From positions 41,898 to 105,897 of the IMG/VR virus record IMGVR_UViG_3300005265_000001: a DNA stretch of 64,000 nucleotides, one strand, 5' to 3'. Origin of the DNA: a virus. Shown here piece by piece: positions 1 through 7,227 of this stretch (position 1 is its first letter; each line of letters starts with the position of its first letter). The notes below the pieces were generated by a model. It was given only the letters and a program-made list of their open reading frames with translations, made no database searches and was not told the DNA's origin. Made by a program: the position numbers and the translations under genes.

Positions 1-206
1 CTATTTCATCATTAAATAACAAAATTTACTATAATCATGGAAGATGGGATGCTCAAACTCCCCCTCATGATGATGGAAATAGAGAATACAACCCTCAAAC
101 AGATACTTTCACAACTGATATGGACGGTTATCTTTCAGAAGGAAATGGTGCTTTTGTTGTAAATGAGAAAATTCATGTATTTGGTGGGGGCATAGTGCCC
201 TATTAA
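1..206 (+). CDS. Kelch-repeat fibre protein, C-terminal end (partial)
   Basis: The frame is already open at the left edge (codons from base 3) and ends at TAA 204-206, so only about 67 C-terminal residues are visible. It contains an N-N-K-I-Y strand, a loop with P-Q-T-D-T-F, and a final strand N-E-K-I-H-V-F-G-G-G. This is the spacing and G-G ending of one kelch propeller blade. It is followed after 13 bases by another kelch-type gene, so it belongs to the same receptor-binding fibre cluster. The propeller size and the N-terminal domain cannot be judged. Confidence 0.7.
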   Translation, partial: ISSLNNKIYYNHGRWDAQTPPHDDGNREYNPQTDTFTTDMDGYLSEGNGAFVVNEKIHVFGGGIVPY

Positions 207-219
207 AGGAAAAGCAAAA

Positions 220-705
220 ATGAAAAGTAATGATTTTGATGGACTAACATTTTCCAATGGGGCGGCTGGATGCGGATATAATTTAGCACGAAGAGAAGAC
301 ACAAGTCATTATGAATATATTCCTTTCGTTTCAAAAACAACGAAAACTGATATGCCCTATGCCGTTTATTTTCACGCTTATACAGATTTAAATAATAAAG
401 GATATTCTTTGTGTGGAAAAGATGATTATGATGATTATGCCACAACTGGATATGTTTTTGAATATTTACCCGATACTTGGGTATCTAAAACAGATTATTC
501 ACATAATTTGTCCCAAATGGGCGCCACAATAGTCAATAATAAAGTCTATGCGTTAGGGGGATATGAAGTTTATGATGATGAATTTGGATATATGCAATAT
601 GCGTCTGTGAGTTGGGTTAATTATTTAGAAAATGACACTTGGACGACAGATGAGCAAATGCCCGATTCAGTAAATCACATGGGGGCATTTAATAATGTTT
701 CTTAA
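220..705 (+). CDS. Short kelch-type protein
   Basis: This 161-residue protein has about two recognisable kelch blades (K-G-Y-S-L-C-G, K-V-Y-A-L-G-G), each followed by an aromatic/acidic loop and D-T-W-V-S-K-T. A complete propeller needs five to seven blades. This may therefore be a fragment of a decayed gene, or it may complete a propeller with the protein encoded just upstream. An AAGGA-type ribosome site precedes the ATG. No signal peptide or fibre-anchoring domain is visible. It ends directly against the glycosyltransferase start (TAA then ATG with no gap), which suggests co-translation. Confidence 0.65.
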   Translation: MKSNDFDGLTFSNGAAGCGYNLARREDTSHYEYIPFVSKTTKTDMPYAVYFHAYTDLNNKGYSLCGKDDYDDYATTGYVFEYLPDTWVSKTDYSHNLSQMGATIVNNKVYALGGYEVYDDEFGYMQYASVSWVNYLENDTWTTDEQMPDSVNHMGAFNNVS

Positions 706-1584
706 ATGAAATTTTTTCATGTTTCTCCAATAAAACCACAAGGTATTTTCAATTCAGTTAAAACACTATCGAATTATACAAAACAACCATTATATTTAAT
801 CAATTTTCCTCTACATATCCCCAAAAATATTCCGATTCATTTAAATGTTCCGTGGTCTTTTTCTAAGGTTTATCCATATTTGGTTAATACCTTATCTATT
901 TTTACAATTCATCATTCGAGTAATTTAATTGGTATCAAAAGTTTTGAAAATGTTTTTTATGTTGTATTGACAAAATGGTTGTATAATAATTTGGTTGATA
1001 ATTTGGAAAATGTTGTTTATATTCCTAATGGAATAGATTTGAATTTTTTCAAACCAAACAAATCATTTTTAGAATCCGAAAAGTTTACAATTCTAATAAA
1101 TGCCAAGAATTTCAATATGTTGTATAATATTTTAGATAAGTTGAATGAAAATGATATTAGAGTAATGATATATGGAAATCATAAGAAAATAGAAAAATCA
1201 TTTAATTTTGAAATAATAGATTGGGGTTGGGTGGAAAATAAAGTTTTGCTATTACATATTTTGAACGGTGTAGATGTTTTTATTCCTTTGTTTGGAAAAT
1301 CAATGTTACCTAATGTTATTTTAGAAAATATGGCTTGTCAGAATGTTCCAATTGTTTTAGATTATTATGGTGTAGATGAAATAATACGTAATAAAATTAA
1401 TGGTTATGTTGTTAATAACATAGATGAGTTAATTGAACAAATTTTTGTTTTGAAAGATAACAAAAAGATTTTGAGAAAAATAGGTATAAATGCAAGGACT
1501 AATGTTGATAAGTATTTTAATCCAATCATTCAAGCTAACAAATTTTTGAATTTTTATGACTCCATTTCCAAATACCATATATAA
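706..1584 (+). CDS. GT-B glycosyltransferase (group 1/GT4-like)
   Basis: The 292-residue protein carries hallmarks of a GT4-type glycosyltransferase. Around residues 103-115 is V-Y-I-P-N-G-I-D-L-N-F-F, the linker entering the C-terminal nucleotide-sugar domain. Around 200-240 is P-N-V-I-L-E-N-M-A-C followed by P-I-V and G-V-D-E-I-I-x-x-K-I-N-G-Y-V-V, the donor-binding region. The first glutamate of the usual E-x7-E motif is not obvious. The protein is short for the family (commonly 350-400), mainly at the N-terminal domain. Its start abuts the stop of the kelch gene before it, so it is part of the fibre cluster. It could modify virion fibres or host surface sugars; this role is inferred from context only. 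Confidence 0.8.
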   Translation: MKFFHVSPIKPQGIFNSVKTLSNYTKQPLYLINFPLHIPKNIPIHLNVPWSFSKVYPYLVNTLSIFTIHHSSNLIGIKSFENVFYVVLTKWLYNNLVDNLENVVYIPNGIDLNFFKPNKSFLESEKFTILINAKNFNMLYNILDKLNENDIRVMIYGNHKKIEKSFNFEIIDWGWVENKVLLLHILNGVDVFIPLFGKSMLPNVILENMACQNVPIVLDYYGVDEIIRNKINGYVVNNIDELIEQIFVLKDNKKILRKIGINARTNVDKYFNPIIQANKFLNFYDSISKYHI

Positions 1585-2065
1585 AAATGCTGAAAATTTA
1601 CAACATATTCCTTTTGAATGTTTAATGCTATTTGATAAGCACGGCAATTTATCAGTTTTTTATACGTCTTTTTCAAAAACCAAAGTAAAATTAAAGAAAA
1701 AAGAAATCAAATATCCAATTGAATCTCGCCATTTTTCTATTCATAATCATTTGAAAGATAATTCCTTTTCTCTTGTGGATATTATTACAATTATGAATTT
1801 ATTGATAAAATGGTCAATAGTTGTAACACCTAATAGATGGTTTTGCCTGGAATTGGATGTGAAAAATTTACTTTTATTGAATAGATGGGAAGAAATGCAA
1901 AAAATTAAAATGGAATGGAATCAATTGAAACGATATACCCATACAACAAACCATTATAAAATGAAAGAAATAACAAAAAAGTATCCAAACATATTTAATA
2001 GTTATATTATTTTACACAATGGAAAATTCAGTAATAAATCTAAATTCATGCTCAATAAACCATAA
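1556..2065 (+). CDS. Unknown protein between glycosyltransferase and kelch gene
   Basis: I do not recognise this 169-residue, basic, lysine- and aromatic-rich protein. It has no obvious signal peptide, membrane segment or repeat. It overlaps the end of the glycosyltransferase by 29 bases and the start of the next kelch gene by 47 bases. This heavy overlap makes the exact start uncertain; an in-frame ATG at 1625 would remove the left overlap. The C-terminal half is rich in charged helix-like sequence (W-E-E-M-Q-K-I-K-M-E-W). It could be an assembly or modification accessory for the fibres, but nothing in the sequence proves this. Confidence 0.55.
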   Translation: MTPFPNTIYKNAENLQHIPFECLMLFDKHGNLSVFYTSFSKTKVKLKKKEIKYPIESRHFSIHNHLKDNSFSLVDIITIMNLLIKWSIVVTPNRWFCLELDVKNLLLLNRWEEMQKIKMEWNQLKRYTHTTNHYKMKEITKKYPNIFNSYIILHNGKFSNKSKFMLNKP

Positions 2066-3308
2066 AATTGAAGTATCAAATTCCACTTTAGAAATTAACT
2101 CAAGCAATGCTCAAAATGTTGATTTGAAGAATGGAAGTGCGGGTAAAATTAGTTCAAGTGATTTGTCTGAATTAAATATTGAAACGGATAATAATTCAAC
2201 CGCAATAGTTTCAACTGTAAAATCAAGCAATTTTAATGTAAAAGCTAAAGATGGATGTAATATAAATGAAGTTCAGCAAAATAGCGGAGATGTTAAGTTT
2301 TTTTCAAAAAATTATGATGAGAGATTAATAGAAAAATTTCAATCACTTTCAGATATTTTACAACATTGTTATAATACTGATGTTTCTGGAATTTGTGGTG
2401 TCTGTGGAAGTGGTGGACCTTCGCATGTTCCAAAAGGTTATATTTTTGGGGGATTTAGTGGGTCTGATGGACAACCAAGTTATTCAATTATGGATGATAT
2501 TGATGAATATGATGAAAATGGTGATTTGTGGTCGTCTAAAAGCAATTTATTATCTCCCGCAAGGGATTATACGTCGGCTTTTTATATTTCCACAAAAGGG
2601 TATATAGTTGGGGGAAGGGGTGGATATCATACTTTGGATGATACCATTGAATATACACCCGAAATTGATAGTTGTATTTTACGTGGAAATATGGTTCATG
2701 ATAGACAAGATGGCACGGCGTTTTCTATAAATAATAAAGGTTATTATAGTGGCGGATTTGGAAGTGATAGTTCCAATCAATCAAATACAAATTTTGAATA
2801 TGATGTAGCCGGGGATAGTTGGGTTACAAAACACACAATTCCCTATCCCGCAAGAAGGGAATTAAGGTCTTCTACTATAAATAATAAAGGATATTTGTTT
2901 TCTGGTTTTAATATGAGTCTTCATTATCTAAGAGATACAGAAGAGTATAATCCTTTGAATGATACATGGGTATCAAAAACAGATCATAATAGTCCAGGAC
3001 GGGGACTAAATGCGGCGTCTCCATTTGATAATAAAAGTTATATAATAGGTGGGGATACTGGTAGTTCTTATATAAATGATGTTGATGAATATGAACCTGG
3101 TGGTGATACATGGGTATCAAAAACTAATTATCCTACAATTATAGGAAGACAAGTTAGTAATAATTTATCAAATGGTATATGTGTCTTTGGAGGAGAAAAT
3201 TCATCTACAATTGTTCGAGATGTATATGAATTTAATAACAATTCATGGACTTCAAAAGCAAGTTTACCATCGCCTTCAAGAGCAAATGCGTCAGGAACAC
3301 CAATTTAA
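2019..3308 (+). CDS. Kelch-propeller fibre tip with beta-helical stalk
   Basis: This 429-residue protein has two parts. Residues 1-95 are a Ser/Asn-rich stretch of short strands (N-S-T-L-E-I-N-S-S-N, S-S-D-L-S-E-L-N-I-E) that looks like a small beta-helix, much like the 650-residue protein at 12999. Residues 135-429 hold six kelch blades (Y-I-F-G-G, Y-I-V-G-G, Y-Y-S-G-G, Y-L-F-S-G, Y-I-I-G-G, C-V-F-G-G) with D-T-W-V-S-K-T linkers, enough for a full six-bladed propeller. The likely role is a receptor-binding tail fibre. No good ribosome site precedes the ATG, so translation may be coupled to the overlapping upstream gene. Confidence 0.75.
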   Translation: MENSVINLNSCSINHKIEVSNSTLEINSSNAQNVDLKNGSAGKISSSDLSELNIETDNNSTAIVSTVKSSNFNVKAKDGCNINEVQQNSGDVKFFSKNYDERLIEKFQSLSDILQHCYNTDVSGICGVCGSGGPSHVPKGYIFGGFSGSDGQPSYSIMDDIDEYDENGDLWSSKSNLLSPARDYTSAFYISTKGYIVGGRGGYHTLDDTIEYTPEIDSCILRGNMVHDRQDGTAFSINNKGYYSGGFGSDSSNQSNTNFEYDVAGDSWVTKHTIPYPARRELRSSTINNKGYLFSGFNMSLHYLRDTEEYNPLNDTWVSKTDHNSPGRGLNAASPFDNKSYIIGGDTGSSYINDVDEYEPGGDTWVSKTNYPTIIGRQVSNNLSNGICVFGGENSSTIVRDVYEFNNNSWTSKASLPSPSRANASGTPI

Positions 3309-3310
3309 TT

Positions 3311-3356
3311 TTTATATTATTTTTAAAAAATTGGGGAATAAAGTTTTTATATTATT
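3311..3356 (+). promoter_or_regulatory. Two copies of the TTTATATTATT promoter-like motif
   Basis: Exact TTTATATTATT occurs at 3311-3321 and again at 3346-3356 in the short gap before the tail sheath gene. The second copy ends 30 bases before the sheath ATG. The same spacing is seen before genes at 43370 and 49987. No sigma-70 -35 box accompanies it. It probably is a phage-specific promoter for abundant virion proteins. Confidence 0.65.
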
Positions 3357-3385
3357 AAAAGAGAAAATAAAAGGAGAGCTATATA

Positions 3386-5761
3386 ATGGGTAGTTATGTA
3401 TCACCGGGTGGTTACGTTAGAGAAATAGATTGGAGTCTATATGCACGGTCTTTATCTTCAACTTCGGTTGGATTTATTGGTGCATTTGATAAGGGGCCAA
3501 TAAATGAGGCAACTTTAATTACTAATGTGGATGAATTAGTAAATGTTTTTGGCACACCAAATTTAAATACTTATGCGTGGGATGCCATAAAGCAATATTT
3601 AAGAAGTGGTAGAAGGGCTTGGGTTGTAAGAGTAGCGGATGATGATGCGGCAAAAGCAAAAATTGATGTAAATTCTGAAAATCAATATGGATTTATTTTG
3701 TCGTCAAATAAAAATTTGTTTACTTTTGATCCACCTTATGCTGGAACACTAAAAGGAAGTGAGGTTGAAACATATATTATAAATTCTTATGATGCCTTAA
3801 AATTTAAGGTTGATGGGAGTGATATAGTTGCTGTTAATTTAACTTCTGGAATTAAAAGCGCACAAGCAATTGTAAATGAAATCAATTCACAAACAACTGG
3901 AATTACGGCGGTTTATAATAATGGGTATGTTTGGGTTAAATCAAACACAATTGGAAGTTCATCTTCAATTGAGGCAATGGCGGTTGATTGTGTGAGACTT
4001 GATGTTGAAAGTGTTTCAGGGGATTTTACAATTGGAGAAACAATTACAGGCGGAACGTCTGGGGCAACAGGGGTTTTATATGCCACAGATAATTCAACTT
4101 ATATGGATTTACATAGTGTAACAGGAACATTTTCGCCTTCCGAAACGGTTACAGGTGGAACATCTTCTGAAACGGCTGATATTACGGCGGCGGGTGTTCA
4201 TGAAAGAACAGATGCAAATTCAACATTGGGATTTACAACAGGAACAGTTTACACTGGAAGTGACGGAAATAATACATTAAATGTTTCAATTGATGGCGGT
4301 GGGACACAAACATTTAAAATGATTCCCGATACGGCAAATGAAACAATTTCCAAAACGGCACAACAAGTTGTAAATACTATCAATGCGTCAATTTCAGGCG
4401 GAAAGGCATATAAAACTTATGATGGAAGTGTCAAAATAGTCACAGATACGATTGGAAGTTCAGGTTCGGTTCAAGTTTTGTCTTCTTCAACGGCTGATAC
4501 TGTTTTGGGATTTGATAATAATGTTCATTCTGGAAACGATTCAGCGGCTAAATGCTTTTCAGTGGAAGCTATTAATGAAGGTGTTTGGGGGAACAAAATA
4601 TCTTTAATGATATCAACTGGAACAAGAACAAATACTTTTAGATTGGCCGTGATTTATGATTCAAAAACAGTTGAAGTTTTTAATAATCTTTCAAAGGTTC
4701 AAACTTCAAGTGACTATTTTGTTAATAAAATCAATGGAGTATCAAGATATATTACAGTCACAGATAATACAGTTGAAACAAATATGCCGGCATTTGATAC
4801 TTATACTTTGGTTGGTGGAAATTCAGGAATTTCTTCTTTGAATGATGCTGATTATATAGGTATTAATACAGGGTCCACAAAAACAGGATTACAAATTTTT
4901 AGAAATGCGGAAAAATTGCAAATTAATTTACTTGCAATTCCTGGTATTTCAAGTGCGGCTGTAATTTCTGAAATGTTATCTTTGTGTGAGGATAGAGCCG
5001 ATTGTATGGCAGTGGTTGATCCACCAAGGGGCTTGACACCACAAACAGTAGTTGATTGGCATAATGGAGAAGGAATTTGGTCTGGAAGTCATACGGCTTT
5101 TAATTCAAGTTATGGGGCTTTATATTGGCCTTGGGTTAAAGTTTATGACAGTTATAATGAAATTGAAAAATGGGTTCCACCTTCAGGGTTTGCCTTGGAT
5201 AGAATGGCATATACTGATAAAATTGCGGAAGAGTGGTATGCACCTGCTGGATTTACACGTGGACGTTTAACAAATGTTCTTGGATTGGAATATGATACGT
5301 CACAAGGTGACAGGGATTATATGTATTCCGATGGAAATGCTGTCAATCCAATTGTTGACTTTACACAAGAAGGTGTTGTAATTTGGGGTCAAAGAACACT
5401 TCAAAGAAAACCAACGGCACTTGATAGAGTTAATGTTAGACGGTTGTTACTTTATATTAGAAAAGTTGTAGCAACTACTACAAAATATTTCGTCTTTGAA
5501 CCTAATGATAAATTATCATGGGCAAGATTACGAAATGCCCTTATTCCATATTTTGATTGGTTGTATGATCCTGAAACTGGTAGAGCATTGTATTATTACA
5601 AAATTCAATGCGATAAAACAACCAACACAGATTTGGATATTAACAATGGAGTAATGAGGGTTAAAATCTTCTTACAACCGGTCAAAGCGGCTGAAATTAT
5701 TGTATCAGATTTGATTCTGTTACCAACAGGCGTGACTGCGGAAGATTATGTTATTTCATAA
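3386..5761 (+). CDS. Contractile tail sheath protein
   Basis: The 791-residue protein begins S-Y-V-S-P-G-G-Y-V-R-E-I-D and has the family N-terminus (V-G-F-I-G-A-F-D-K-G-P, N-V-D-E-L-V-N-V-F-G-T-P) followed by A-I-K-Q-Y-L-R-S-G-R-R-A-W-V-V-R-V. The C-terminal sheath domain (about 600-791) is also clear: V-N-V-R-R-L-L-L-Y-I, then D-P-E-T-G-R-A-L-Y-Y-Y, then L-Q-P-V-K-A-A-E-I-I. It polymerises around the tube and contracts to drive injection. The middle (about 200-270) contains two G-E-T-x-T-G-G-T-S modules also found in the 1448-residue protein at 25766, an insertion that makes this sheath longer than T4 gp18. An AAGGAGAG ribosome site and a phage-type promoter motif precede the gene, and a hairpin terminator follows. 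Confidence 0.95.
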   Translation: MGSYVSPGGYVREIDWSLYARSLSSTSVGFIGAFDKGPINEATLITNVDELVNVFGTPNLNTYAWDAIKQYLRSGRRAWVVRVADDDAAKAKIDVNSENQYGFILSSNKNLFTFDPPYAGTLKGSEVETYIINSYDALKFKVDGSDIVAVNLTSGIKSAQAIVNEINSQTTGITAVYNNGYVWVKSNTIGSSSSIEAMAVDCVRLDVESVSGDFTIGETITGGTSGATGVLYATDNSTYMDLHSVTGTFSPSETVTGGTSSETADITAAGVHERTDANSTLGFTTGTVYTGSDGNNTLNVSIDGGGTQTFKMIPDTANETISKTAQQVVNTINASISGGKAYKTYDGSVKIVTDTIGSSGSVQVLSSSTADTVLGFDNNVHSGNDSAAKCFSVEAINEGVWGNKISLMISTGTRTNTFRLAVIYDSKTVEVFNNLSKVQTSSDYFVNKINGVSRYITVTDNTVETNMPAFDTYTLVGGNSGISSLNDADYIGINTGSTKTGLQIFRNAEKLQINLLAIPGISSAAVISEMLSLCEDRADCMAVVDPPRGLTPQTVVDWHNGEGIWSGSHTAFNSSYGALYWPWVKVYDSYNEIEKWVPPSGFALDRMAYTDKIAEEWYAPAGFTRGRLTNVLGLEYDTSQGDRDYMYSDGNAVNPIVDFTQEGVVIWGQRTLQRKPTALDRVNVRRLLLYIRKVVATTTKYFVFEPNDKLSWARLRNALIPYFDWLYDPETGRALYYYKIQCDKTTNTDLDINNGVMRVKIFLQPVKAAEIIVSDLILLPTGVTAEDYVIS

Positions 5762-5790
5762 ATGGATGAATTAAATCCATTTTTCTCTTA
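5761..5790 (+). terminator. Rho-independent terminator after tail sheath
   Basis: The inverted repeat AATGGAT (5761-5767) / ATCCATT (5775-5781) has a 7-base loop and is followed by TTTTCTCTT. It starts in the sheath stop codon. The stem is short and AT-rich, so termination may be partial, letting some transcription continue into the tube gene. Confidence 0.6.
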
Positions 5791-5815
5791 AAAAACAAAA
5801 TGGAGGATATATTAA

Positions 5816-6295
5816 ATGTTAAGAGCAACACATTTAACTACTAATTTTGAACCTCAAAGGAAATTTGATTTTGAGATAGATTTTGGGGATGATATTTTGA
5901 GACTATCCGTTTCAAAGGCGTCTCTACCTTCGGGTTCAAATGAAGAAATTGAGTTAAAATATGGAAATGAAAGGGTATGGATTGCGGGTCAAGCTAATTG
6001 GGAAGCCTCTACGCTTGAAATTCGTGATACTCTTGATGCTGGAACGGCGGAAATTTTGTGGAATTGGCGTCGGCAAGTATATGATGAAGAAACGGGGGCA
6101 ATTGGACGGGCGGCAACTTATAAAAGAGTTGGGTCTTTGTTTTTACTTGCACCCGATGGGTCTGATTATAGAGAATGGCAGTTAATTGGATGTTGGCCTC
6201 AATCACTTAAAATGGGTGATTTGGATATGAGCGACAATAATATTGTTTTAATTGAGGCAACTATTCGATATGATAGGGCTGTCTTTTTGGGATAA
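5816..6295 (+). CDS. Tail tube protein
   Basis: This 159-residue protein directly follows the sheath, as tube genes do in contractile phages, and has the right size and pattern for the T4 gp19-like tube family. It starts with a short R-A-T-H-L-T-T-N-F-E-P strand, has F-D-F-E-I-D-F-G-D-D, then S-K-A-S-L-P-S-G-S-N-E-E-I-E-L, and ends with I-E-A-T-I-R-Y-D-R-A-V. Hexamers of it would stack into the inner tube through which DNA passes. A strong GGAGG ribosome site lies before the ATG, as expected for an abundant structural protein. Confidence 0.88.
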   Translation: MLRATHLTTNFEPQRKFDFEIDFGDDILRLSVSKASLPSGSNEEIELKYGNERVWIAGQANWEASTLEIRDTLDAGTAEILWNWRRQVYDEETGAIGRAATYKRVGSLFLLAPDGSDYREWQLIGCWPQSLKMGDLDMSDNNIVLIEATIRYDRAVFLG

Positions 6296-6335
6296 TCAAA
6301 AAATATATTTTAAATCTTTAAAAGGAGATAAATAA

Positions 6336-7070
6336 ATGAGTGAAGTTATTAATCTGCCTTCAAATGGATGTTTTGGTTACGATAGTGAAATTTCAATTAA
6401 AGAAATGAGGGTTGGGGAAGAAAAATTACTTTCTAAAATTAACAAAGTCAATTTTACAAGAACAATGATGGACATTTTTGCACGGTTAATAGATGGAAAA
6501 GACATTGATTTTGTGAAAAATATGTTAATTTCAGATGGAAATTATTTGTATATGAAAATACGGGAATATACATACACCCCAAAATATGAATTTTCTGTAA
6601 AATGTTCAAATTGTGGTGAAATTATCAAAAATGAAATTGATATTCCCGATGATTTAAACATTACAGTTGCAGAATGTGATAAAATAGAAGGTGATGGAGA
6701 AATTACATTTACACTACCCAAATCTTCCGATGAAATTACATATCGGTTTATAAGATATGCAGATCAAATTAAAATTGAAAACAATATTAGACGATTAAAA
6801 TCAAGTGACAGTGCTATTGATTATATTTTTTCAATAGCATACGCAATTAAAACAGTGAATGGCAATGAAATGAAAATTACTGAAAAACTGAAATATGTTG
6901 AAAATCTATCAAGTTATGATTACTCATATTTACAAGAATATGTCAATTCCTTAACACCCGGTGTTGACCCATTTATAAATGTAGAATGTGGTGAATGTGG
7001 CTATGAAGATAGATATTTGATGCCATTCAATGAACACTTTTTTCGTCCAAGAGTTATTCGGAAATCCTAA
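6336..7070 (+). CDS. Zinc-ribbon tail assembly / baseplate-hub-type protein
   Basis: This 244-residue protein has two Cys pairs: K-C-S-N-C-G near residue 90 and V-E-C-G-E-C-G near residue 217. Together they form a likely zinc ribbon. It sits between tail tube and tape measure. The architecture resembles the T4 baseplate-hub (gp26/gp51-like) family that accompanies tape measure genes in many myoviruses, and the position is that of the lambda gpG-type assembly chaperone. Its last 14 codons overlap the next small frame and contain a run of six T (7038-7043) where a +1 shift would fuse the two products. A good AAAGGAG ribosome site supports the ATG. Confidence 0.7.
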   Translation: MSEVINLPSNGCFGYDSEISIKEMRVGEEKLLSKINKVNFTRTMMDIFARLIDGKDIDFVKNMLISDGNYLYMKIREYTYTPKYEFSVKCSNCGEIIKNEIDIPDDLNITVAECDKIEGDGEITFTLPKSSDEITYRFIRYADQIKIENNIRRLKSSDSAIDYIFSIAYAIKTVNGNEMKITEKLKYVENLSSYDYSYLQEYVNSLTPGVDPFINVECGECGYEDRYLMPFNEHFFRPRVIRKS

Positions 7071-7227
7071 TTTAGCCGAAATACTTTCAATTCAATATTA
7101 TTTATCAAAATTCCTTCACCTTTCTATTAGTGAACAGGATATTTTAAATGTTTCAGAATTTCAATTCTTTTGGGAAAAGTTGAAAGAAGAAAATGAACAA
7201 CAGGAATATGTAGAAGATGGCTACTAA
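7030..7227 (+). CDS. Small tail assembly protein, possible frameshift extension
   Basis: The 65-codon frame runs from an ATG inside the preceding gene, +1 relative to it, to a stop 11 bases inside the tape measure gene. It has a helical, acidic C-terminus (W-E-K-L-K-E-E-N-E-Q-Q-E). No ribosome site precedes the ATG. It may instead be made as a +1 frameshift extension of the upstream protein at TTT-TTT-C, comparable in position to the gpG/gpGT pair that chaperones the tape measure. A separate coupled protein is the alternative. The function is inferred from synteny. Confidence 0.6.
   Translation: MNTFFVQELFGNPNLAEILSIQYYLSKFLHLSISEQDILNVSEFQFFWEKLKEENEQQEYVEDGY

Noticed and set aside
1-705. 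The two kelch fragments as one frameshifted gene
   Set aside because: A stop, a new ribosome site and a fresh ATG separate them, so decay is possible but a simple single-base frameshift is not shown.
2002-2011. TTATATTATT inside coding sequence
   Set aside because: It lies within a gene only 8 bases before the next start codon, unlike the 30-39 base spacing elsewhere; chance matches are expected in AT-rich DNA.
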